From Patescibacteria group bacterium UBA5187 (GTDB lineage Bacteria; Patescibacteriota; Minisyncoccia; Phycocordibacterales; PALSA-1337): DNA of 5,838 bases. The translations under genes were made by a program, and so were the position numbers. This document shows, piece after piece, positions 1-4,956 of this stretch (position 1 is the first letter of the stretch; every line of letters begins with the position of its first letter). The notes beneath the pieces were generated by a model. It did not search any database. It saw nothing but the letters and a program-made list of their open reading frames with translations, and was not told where the DNA came from. The stretch covers positions 11,669-17,506 of the forward strand of contig DHWH01000037.1 in assembly GCA_002413065.1 (NCBI GenBank). Reading direction: 5' to 3'.

Positions 1-20
1 AAAAGATAAAGAAAAAGTAA
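1..20 (+). CDS. 3' end of an upstream gene (partial, frame uncertain)
   Basis: Only a few codons are visible. One frame reads Lys-Ile-Lys-Lys-Lys and stops at TAA 18-20, three bases before the terminator stem begins, which is the usual spacing for a gene followed by an intrinsic terminator. Two other endings are possible: TAA at 7-9, or a frame open from position 2 that runs through the hairpin to TAA 65-67. In a phage of this layout the gene before the scaffold is often the portal, but nothing in these bases shows that. The call is that a gene ends here; its identity is unknown. Confidence 0.3.
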
Positions 21-22
21 AG

Positions 23-53
23 AAAAAACCATCGGTTCTGCCGGTGGTTTTTT
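23..53 (+). terminator. Intrinsic (rho-independent) terminator
   Basis: AAAAAACCATCGG (23-35) pairs with CCGGTGGTTTTTT (41-53) around a five-base loop TTCTG. This gives a 13-pair stem with one A/G position that becomes a G-U wobble in RNA. The G+C-rich core (29-35 with 41-47) is followed directly by six T. The A-run before the stem means it could also work on the other strand, but no minus-strand gene ends here. It separates the upstream gene from the capsid operon. Confidence 0.85.
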
Positions 54-62
54 CATGCAGAA

Positions 63-89
63 AGTAATTCCTACAGTTGTACATTTTTT
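63..89 (+). repeat. 27-base repeated element, copy 1 (candidate phage promoter)
   Basis: AGTAATTCCTACAG (63-76), five variable bases, then CATTTTTT (82-89). The same arrangement without gaps occurs at 4912-4938, with 24 of 27 positions identical. This copy starts ten bases after the terminator and about 120 bases before the scaffold start, which is where a promoter for the structural operon is needed. No convincing sigma-70 pair of -35 and -10 boxes is visible, so a promoter read by a phage-encoded factor is an inference. Confidence 0.55.
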
Positions 90-102
90 CTCCAACACAC
101 TT

Positions 103-177
103 AGAGCATAGAGGGGCCAACCTCTTATTAATAAAAAGGTTAATTGCGCTAATGCTCTGCGTTCCACAATCGAGCAT
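103..177 (+). promoter_or_regulatory. Structured leader upstream of scaffold gene
   Basis: AGAGCAT (103-109) is complementary to ATGCTCT (152-158). Inside that stem, AACCT (119-123) plus TT (125-126) can pair with AAAGGTT (135-141). ATGCTC (152-157) can instead pair with a second GAGCAT at 172-177, so the two outer folds exclude each other. A small hairpin AGAGG/CCTCT (110-114 with 121-125) is also possible. The stems are only 5-7 pairs, a length that can arise by chance in 100 bases, so this is a weak candidate for leader control of the first gene. No reading frame of note lies in 54-179. Confidence 0.25.
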
Positions 178-195
178 CGATGGGGCGAAACCATC

Positions 196-206
196 GAAAT
201 ATAAAA
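196..206 (+). promoter_or_regulatory. AT-rich translation leader decid­ing the scaffold start
   Basis: GAAATATAAAA lies three bases before ATG 210. The identical 11 bases (2375-2385) lie two bases before the adaptor start at 2388. Neither site has a Shine-Dalgarno sequence. The shared leader is the main reason to prefer ATG 210 over ATG 180 for the scaffold gene. Confidence 0.45.
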
Positions 207-209
207 CGT

Positions 210-1055
210 ATGCCAAAACCACACAACCAGGAAGCAGCACCCGCTGACGACAAGTCAGGAAAAGCTGCAGGGGACCAGAAGCCAGCCGATCAGGGTGGCA
301 AAGATAACAACTCCTCAAATGGTCAATCGATTGCACAAGTTGCAGGGTCTGACGATTCAAAAGGTGGAAAGCCTAAAGACAACGACGAACGAGACAGTCT
401 CATAGTCGACCTTAAGAAAGAGAATCGTGAGATGAAAAAAATGATCCGTGACGAGGTCATTCCCACCATCAAAGATTTGCAGGAGCAGATCAAGAAAGGA
501 GGTTCACGCGCTGAAGACGCTAAAGACGAAGTCGAGGCGCTCATCGAAGGAAGTGCAGATCCAGAGTTCACACGAAAGCTGGCGAACGCACTCCTCTCAA
601 AGTCCAAGAAGCAATTCGAAGACGAGTACCTTTCAGATATCAAAGACATCAAGAAGAAGACGGAAGCCCAGACAAAGGAAATCAACAATGCGCAGATCAC
701 TGGTGCGATCTCGAAAGAATTCGAGCGAGTGATCGCTGATAATCCTGAGCTTGGAAAAGTCGCCAAAAAGGAAGCCGTGAGGAAGTACATCATGTCGAGC
801 GAGGAAAACCTCGGGCGCACGATGGAAGATATCCTCGAGGAACTCTATGGCGATGCAATAAAGCCGGAAGCCGGAATGGAAGGATACAGCTCACAAGGCG
901 GTAATCACCAGAAAGAACCGGACTACACCAAGCCATCCGAGGATGATCACAAGCGCATCGCTGAATCCCGCGAACGTGGTGGTCAGGAATTCGAGAAATA
1001 TCAGGACGGCCTGATTGATCGCCTGACACATCGGTCCCGTCATCGCTCGAAGTAA
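210..1055 (+). CDS. Putative capsid scaffolding protein
   Basis: A 281-residue hydrophilic protein directly upstream of the capsid gene. Residues 1-60 are low-complexity and rich in Gly, Asp, Lys, Gln and Ser (disordered). Residues 62-97 form a charged, likely coiled-coil helix (DLKKENREMKKMIRDEV). Residues 100-215 are mostly helical, 217-245 a flexible linker, and 246-273 another helix. The chain ends in the very basic RLTHRSRHRSK. Helical rods with a basic C-terminal coat-binding segment are typical of phage scaffolds such as that of P22, so an internal core that leaves the procapsid is the inferred role. No catalytic or protease motif is seen. An in-frame ATG at 180 would add ten residues (MGRNHRNIKR); ATG 210 is chosen for its AT-rich leader. 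The gap to the capsid gene is 45 bases. The function is inferred from position and composition, not from a recognised family. Confidence 0.7.
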   Translation: MPKPHNQEAAPADDKSGKAAGDQKPADQGGKDNNSSNGQSIAQVAGSDDSKGGKPKDNDERDSLIVDLKKENREMKKMIRDEVIPTIKDLQEQIKKGGSRAEDAKDEVEALIEGSADPEFTRKLANALLSKSKKQFEDEYLSDIKDIKKKTEAQTKEINNAQITGAISKEFERVIADNPELGKVAKKEAVRKYIMSSEENLGRTMEDILEELYGDAIKPEAGMEGYSSQGGNHQKEPDYTKPSEDDHKRIAESRERGGQEFEKYQDGLIDRLTHRSRHRSK

Positions 1056-1063
1056 TTGATATC

Positions 1064-1101
1064 TGAGAGGGCAAATTATTCGCCCTAATTTATTCCTCTC
1101 A
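1064..1101 (+). promoter_or_regulatory. Competing hairpins at the capsid-gene start
   Basis: TGAGAGG (1064-1070) is complementary to CCTCTCA (1095-1101), a 7-pair stem that includes the A of the capsid ATG. AGGGC (1068-1072) can instead pair with GCCCT (1082-1086), forming a 5-pair hairpin that leaves the start free. The two use the same bases 1068-1070 and cannot form together. There is no Shine-Dalgarno sequence; the start follows a pyrimidine-rich TTATTCCTCTC. A role in capsid translation is inference. Confidence 0.3.
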
Positions 1102-2303
1102 TGTTAGTACAATTCAGAGAACAGTTCGACAACGCTTATCAGGCTGTGTTCGACAAAGTGCTCGTGGCAATGGAGGTCGCCAACACGCGTCTCGAGAAGA
1201 AACTCGATTACGGAGCATCCGTAAAGCGTGTGAAATACTCCCTCGCTCCGATTCGTATTCGAAACATTACGATCGGCGTGAACCGAACCATTGACCAGCT
1301 CAATGACTCCGGCGAAACCCTTCTTGTAAACAAGAACAAGGGTGCAGACTTCCGTGTCTCGAAGAAAGAAATGATTCAGGCAGGCCCACTGAATCCGGCC
1401 GAGACTATCGGTGCCGAGGTAGCCAAGAAGCTCTCTCGTTACATCGATGCCGATGTTTTCGCGCAAGTAAAAAATGCGCTCCAGACATTCGATACCGGCG
1501 ACCTCACCACAATGACGTCGAACGGAACGGCGATCGTTCTTTCCATCTCAAACATCCCTCAGCTTTTGTCTCAGGGACGTGCGAAGCTCCGAAAGGCAAA
1601 CCAAGACCTGACCAGTCTCGCGCTTGTCCTCGACAGCTATGGTGGATCGGTGATCGAGCAGTACGTCATGTCTAAAAACATTGACCTCGCTGCTGCAGCC
1701 TTCAAGAACGGCTATGCCGGTCCTGTCGGCGGTGCGGAGCTTTACCTCTCCGAGAACCTTCTCGCAGAAGCAGTGATCACGATGTCAGCGAATCCAACCG
1801 CTGCTCAGACATTCTCGATCAACGGCTTCATCTACACCTTCGTGGCCGCTATTGGCTCAACGCCAGGTAACGTGCTTATCGAAGCCGGAGTTGATGCAAC
1901 CCGAGACAACCTCATCGATGCGATTCACCAGACAGCTGGTACCGCAGGCGTGAAGTATGTCGCATGGACTGACGTTGACCCTGGATACGATCAGTCGAAC
2001 TGGGTCGACTTGCAGCTTGCTGCAGTCGATAACGATGGTGCAGACACCATCACCATTACCGGAACTGGTTCAGGTCGCCTTGTATTCGGCGGAAACGCTA
2101 CGTACACAGTGACCAAGAACCTCGTACACGCTTACTACGGTAAGAAGGGTGCGATCGACGTGGTCATCCAAGATCTTTCCGAAATGGAAATGATCGACGA
2201 TCCGTACCAGCGAGCAAAGATCATCCGCGCAGATGCGATCTACGGAATCTTTACCTTCGCAGACGGAAAGCCACAGTTCCTCGACGTGTTACTCCAGTCT
2301 TAA
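1101..2303 (+). CDS. Major capsid protein, HK97-fold, with inserted domain
   Basis: A 400-residue protein that would form the icosahedral shell. The N-terminal part (about 36-95) has the strand-rich region seen in P22-like coat proteins, with RVKYSLAPIRIRNITIG followed by an LLVNKNKGADFRVSKKE strand pair. Residues 100-125 form the spine-like helix (AEVAKKLSRYIDADVF). Residues 172-220 carry the A-domain pattern, ending in the characteristic GGAELYLSENL (Gly-rich turn, then a strand with Ser-x-Asn-Leu). The fold resumes at about 336 (TKNLVHAYYGKKGAIDVV) and closes with IYGIFTFADGKPQFLDVLL. Between them, about 228-333 looks like an inserted beta-rich domain (TFSINGFIYTFVAA), which would account for the length over a compact shell protein of about 295 residues. 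ATG 1101 is the first possible start, since TAA 1086-1088 is in frame upstream. Codon choice leans to C-ending codons, consistent with high expression. Alternative: another structural protein, but order and motifs make capsid by far the best reading. Confidence 0.85.
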   Translation: MLVQFREQFDNAYQAVFDKVLVAMEVANTRLEKKLDYGASVKRVKYSLAPIRIRNITIGVNRTIDQLNDSGETLLVNKNKGADFRVSKKEMIQAGPLNPAETIGAEVAKKLSRYIDADVFAQVKNALQTFDTGDLTTMTSNGTAIVLSISNIPQLLSQGRAKLRKANQDLTSLALVLDSYGGSVIEQYVMSKNIDLAAAAFKNGYAGPVGGAELYLSENLLAEAVITMSANPTAAQTFSINGFIYTFVAAIGSTPGNVLIEAGVDATRDNLIDAIHQTAGTAGVKYVAWTDVDPGYDQSNWVDLQLAAVDNDGADTITITGTGSGRLVFGGNATYTVTKNLVHAYYGKKGAIDVVIQDLSEMEMIDDPYQRAKIIRADAIYGIFTFADGKPQFLDVLLQS

Positions 2304-2309
2304 AGACTT

Positions 2310-2338
2310 CACTGACCCGAGTTCGCTCGGGCTCAGTG
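2310..2338 (+). promoter_or_regulatory. UUCG-capped hairpin after the capsid gene
   Basis: CCCGAG (2316-2321) pairs with CTCGGG (2326-2331) around TTCG, one of the most stable RNA tetraloops. Outside it, CACTGA (2310-2315) can pair with TCAGTG (2333-2338) with C2332 bulged, for 12 pairs in total. It starts seven bases after the capsid stop. No T-run follows, so it is not an ordinary terminator. Protection of the 3' end of the capsid message, or RNA processing, is the likely type of role. Confidence 0.7.
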
Positions 2339-2375
2339 CCAGACGTGGGGGCTAATCCCTGCCTCTGGCACTGAG
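2332..2375 (+). promoter_or_regulatory. Long hairpin upstream of the adaptor gene
   Basis: CTCAGTGCCAGA (2332-2343) is perfectly complementary to TCTGGCACTGAG (2364-2375), 12 pairs. After one C-C mismatch (2344/2363) the stem continues for seven more pairs including wobbles (2345-2351 with 2356-2362), capped by CTAA. It abuts the UUCG hairpin core (2316-2331), so the two could stack end to end. Its 5' arm overlaps the outer arm of the first hairpin, so the extended first hairpin and this one compete. The adaptor ATG follows 12 bases later in an unpaired AT-rich stretch. No T-run follows. Confidence 0.75.
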
Positions 2376-2385
2376 AAATATAAAA
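2375..2385 (+). promoter_or_regulatory. AT-rich translation leader of the adaptor gene
   Basis: GAAATATAAAA, identical to 196-206, sits two bases before ATG 2388 and immediately after the long hairpin. It probably keeps the start site unpaired for a ribosome that does not use Shine-Dalgarno pairing. The repeat could also be coincidental AT-richness. Confidence 0.4.
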
Positions 2386-2387
2386 TT

Positions 2388-3011
2388 ATGGCAACACCAC
2401 TTACAGGACAACAAATCATCGACCGATTCGAACTCTATACCGACGACACTACTGATTTGTCGAGCGATGAGGAGATCATTCTTGCAAACGATAAGCTGCG
2501 GCTTATTTACATGGAGCAGCCGTGGGAATTCCTTCGCCGTAAGAAGTCCGGAAGTGTAGAAAGTGACGGCAAGATTACTCCTCCGACAGACTTTGACGAA
2601 CTTATGGAGAACTACAGCGAAGATCCGACTGTAGGAGAGCCAATCACGAAAGTGGTATACGTCGGCCGATCTCCATTCCTTGTTGTTCCAATGGGGCAGA
2701 GGAATGCAAATAATTACAGCAACGTGTGCTGGATTGATCCTACTGATGGAAAAATAAACTTTGCGCAAAATCCAGGTACTGGGGCTGCTTATGAATTTGA
2801 CTACAAGACTAGTCCGGATGACATCACTGTGGCAACCTCGCCAAAACTTCCTCCTGAATATCATCCAATGATCGTCTTCTCGATGCTCATAGACGAAGAA
2901 ATTATCAAGAAGTCCGAGAAGGCAAGAAGCAGCATGCAAGACAATGCGGTCCAGTATCAACGCTATCTAAAGAATCTAAAGTTGCGTGATGCAAGATTTA
3001 AACTCATATAA
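2388..3011 (+). CDS. Putative head-tail adaptor (connector) protein
   Basis: A 207-residue protein that fits the ring-forming adaptors below the portal in short-tailed phages (P22 gp4 or SU10 adaptor type). The N-terminus is helical (TGQQIIDRFELYTDD, then EEIILANDKLRLIYM), followed by the aromatic WEFLRR. Next come strands and the ITPPTDFDEL turn (the TxPxDF-type pattern of these proteins), and a strand-rich middle with CWIDPTDGKINFAQNPG. The C-terminal part has PKLPPEYHPMIVFSML, leading into helices that end at RDARFKLI. The L-P-x-x-Y/F-H motif before a C-terminal helical bundle is typical of this group. Length is close to the usual range for these adaptors. The stop is three bases before the next start, so the two genes are translated from one message. 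There is no Shine-Dalgarno sequence; the AT-rich leader and upstream hairpin mark the start. Confidence 0.65.
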   Translation: MATPLTGQQIIDRFELYTDDTTDLSSDEEIILANDKLRLIYMEQPWEFLRRKKSGSVESDGKITPPTDFDELMENYSEDPTVGEPITKVVYVGRSPFLVVPMGQRNANNYSNVCWIDPTDGKINFAQNPGTGAAYEFDYKTSPDDITVATSPKLPPEYHPMIVFSMLIDEEIIKKSEKARSSMQDNAVQYQRYLKNLKLRDARFKLI

Positions 3012-3014
3012 TTT

Positions 3015-4916
3015 ATGGCCGATCATGAAATTAAAAAATTCGCATCGGGAGTACACAATCGTGAAGACAATGAGGACACGCCTAAAGACAGTGCAAAGGA
3101 CTCTCTAAATTGGCTGACGATTGATGGGAAGGTAGAGCTTGCTCGAGGAAAAGTTACTGTAGGAATAGAAGGGGTAGCGGGTACATGCCCAGCAATTCAT
3201 ATCGGATATAAAAGCACCGGCGTAGCAATTCTCTGGCGTAAGATCGCTACGAAGATTCAATACTTCAATGGACTCAATTGGATCGATGTGGTTACCAGCT
3301 TGAATGCTAATGATCTCTACGTTTTCACAAACTATAGCTCGCTCACAGGTGCGTGGACATTTGCCGGCGGTCCAGGCGGATTATTCAAATTCGCTAATGC
3401 CAATCCTGGCGACTACATTCAACTCTACACAACAACTGATTTTTTCTGTGGCTTTCCTTTGATCGACAAAGCAAGAATGTATTTGTGGGGAATTGCAAAA
3501 GACCAGACAAGTCTCTATCGAAGCTACATCGACGTTCAGCGCGATGGCACGAGCTTCACTCAAGTGGCGAACGAAAATGCAGCAAGCGGAAACGGATCGC
3601 AAACATTATTCTCTGGAATCCTTTTGTTTAAACCTGGGCAGCCAAAAAGAAATTGCGGACTTGTCACGATTAAATGCGTGGATGGCGGCGGTGAAATATT
3701 TACAGACGACAAGAACGGAAACTTGAAAGGAAGCGCAGGTGGAACCGGAACTATCAACTACATCACCGGCGCGTGGAGCGTGACCTTCGTGACAGTTCCT
3801 TCAGCATCGGCAAACAATATTCAGGCGACGTATGTCTGGGAAAACACTACTGCTAAAGGCGTGGCAGATTTTACATACAGCGCATCTCGACTTGCGGGCG
3901 AAGGAGACGTGATCCGCCAGGATGAGGGAGGCGATGCAATCCAACAGCTCGTAATCGGTATTGACGGAAATTACTATTCCCTCAAAAAGCAAAGTGCGTA
4001 TCAACATAAGTACACCGATGACGATAAGACTTTCAATAACCAAGTGGTCCGAAGAAACATCGGCGTGCTTACCCGAAAGAGCGTGGTAACGACAGGCCGA
4101 GGGGTGGTGTTCATAAACACCGCGAATCCCGATCGTCCGCAGCTAACTGTTCTCGAAAAGAATCCGCTCGGCGATGACATTCTCGCAACCGAGCTCATTC
4201 CACATTTCTCATGGGAGAAGTTCGACTACTCAGATGCGGTCATGGAAACCTATGGACAATTCGTCGTGCTTTCTTGCCGCGCTCAATCAAGCATCGTGAA
4301 CGACCGCACGCTCATCATCGATATTGTAAAAAATACTGTCGACATCTCGAACTACGGGATGAAGGCACTCGCAAAAGATTCCGGAGTGCTTTATGGCGGA
4401 AGCCCTCACACTCAAACTGTCTACAAAATACTCAACGGCTTTGATGATGATGGCTATGTCATCCAAAACAACTGGGATAGTAAATACGAAACTTATGGCG
4501 TACGACGGCTGAAGAAGTATCGACGACTCAGATACCGAGGGGAAATAGATCCGGCTCAATATGTGGAAGTTTATGCAGACTTCGATGGAACCGGCTATGC
4601 ATTGGTAGGCACGATCAGGGGGGATGCGACCTATGTCAACCGAAGTAGCCCCTCGAGTGTTGGTACAACAATGATCGGAGAGGCTGCAGTCGGCGGAGAT
4701 GGATCGGCTCAAGTGTATCCCTACGAGATGCAAATCAAGGCAATGAAGATCCCAAAGTTCCGCCGCAGAAGCATCCGGTTCGTGGCAAGGGGAATCGGAT
4801 ACGTGAGTGTTATGGAATCGGTCGACTGGGACATTCTCACCTACGAAGACAAGCTGCCGAAGGCTTATCGGCAGAAAGAGCATGTAAGTCTTGATGGAAA
4901 GCAGGTAAACCAGTAA
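3015..4916 (+). CDS. Putative tail nozzle / stabilisation-type protein
   Basis: A 633-residue, beta-rich protein following the adaptor, as nozzle or tail-stabilisation proteins (P22 gp10, SU10 nozzle) do in short-tailed phages. The N-terminus has the pattern of these propeller-like proteins: FASGVHNREDNEDTPKD, then a 'sx.D.xNW...dGk.el.rGk' stretch (28-46). Several strand blocks follow. Residues about 192-278 look like an inserted domain (FTDDKNGNLKGSAGGTGTIN, then YITGAWSVTF). Repeated WD-, DG- and aromatic-rich strands run from 300 to 490. A basic segment KYRRLRYRG (501-509) precedes a C-terminal beta domain (VEVYADFDGTGYALVGTI), and the end is helical and charged (KLPKAYRQKEH). No enzyme motif or signal peptide is seen. 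It starts three bases after the adaptor, in TTTATG without Shine-Dalgarno pairing. It could instead be another tail-hub or receptor-binding protein; the nozzle call comes from N-terminal pattern, size and position. Confidence 0.6.
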   Translation: MADHEIKKFASGVHNREDNEDTPKDSAKDSLNWLTIDGKVELARGKVTVGIEGVAGTCPAIHIGYKSTGVAILWRKIATKIQYFNGLNWIDVVTSLNANDLYVFTNYSSLTGAWTFAGGPGGLFKFANANPGDYIQLYTTTDFFCGFPLIDKARMYLWGIAKDQTSLYRSYIDVQRDGTSFTQVANENAASGNGSQTLFSGILLFKPGQPKRNCGLVTIKCVDGGGEIFTDDKNGNLKGSAGGTGTINYITGAWSVTFVTVPSASANNIQATYVWENTTAKGVADFTYSASRLAGEGDVIRQDEGGDAIQQLVIGIDGNYYSLKKQSAYQHKYTDDDKTFNNQVVRRNIGVLTRKSVVTTGRGVVFINTANPDRPQLTVLEKNPLGDDILATELIPHFSWEKFDYSDAVMETYGQFVVLSCRAQSSIVNDRTLIIDIVKNTVDISNYGMKALAKDSGVLYGGSPHTQTVYKILNGFDDDGYVIQNNWDSKYETYGVRRLKKYRRLRYRGEIDPAQYVEVYADFDGTGYALVGTIRGDATYVNRSSPSSVGTTMIGEAAVGGDGSAQVYPYEMQIKAMKIPKFRRRSIRFVARGIGYVSVMESVDWDILTYEDKLPKAYRQKEHVSLDGKQVNQ

Positions 4917-4938
4917 TTCCTACAGATATTCATTTTTT
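4912..4938 (+). repeat. 27-base repeated element, copy 2 (candidate phage promoter)
   Basis: AGTAATTCCTACAG (4912-4925), five variable bases, CATTTTTT (4931-4938), matching 63-89 at 24 of 27 positions. The TAA stop of the preceding gene (4914-4916) lies inside it. TTAGAGCA (4937-4944) also recurs at 101-108, but 13 bases further from the main element in copy 1. This copy is 18 bases before the start of the fibre-like gene, so as a promoter it would give that gene a very short leader. Confidence 0.55.
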
Positions 4939-4956
4939 AGAGCAGATACTCATACC

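Noticed and set aside
323..820. A 165-codon minus-strand frame with hydrophobic stretches opposite the scaffold gene
   Set aside because: The apparent membrane-like segments are the complement of Lys/Glu-rich helices (AAG/GAA read as CTT/TTC), a standard artefact.
1056..1091. A TTGATA hexamer (1056-1061) upstream of the capsid gene as a possible -35 box
   Set aside because: No TATAAT-like hexamer lies 16-18 bases downstream; the nearest AT-rich hexamers are at the wrong spacing.
1..2303. Excess of GATC sites (about 22 in the first 2.3 kb and about 45 in the window by hand count, roughly twice the equal-base expectation)
   Set aside because: Most come from ATC (Ile) codons after codons ending in G and from GAT-C junctions, so codon choice explains them; the only safe reading is that GATC is not avoided.
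2332..2387. The long hairpin as an intrinsic terminator between capsid and adaptor genes
   Set aside because: Neither strand has a T-run after the stem, and the adaptor gene begins 12 bases later on the same strand without an evident promoter between.
2352..2960. A 202-codon open frame on the minus strand opposite the adaptor gene
   Set aside because: It lies entirely over the structured gap and a well-supported + strand gene, its product is rich in Cys, His and Trp with no family pattern, and no minus-strand start signal or neighbour supports it.
4287..4883. A 198-codon open frame on the minus strand opposite the nozzle-like gene
   Set aside because: It is a shadow of the + strand frame; the composition (many Cys, His, Ser) is typical of antisense reading and there is no promoter or start context.
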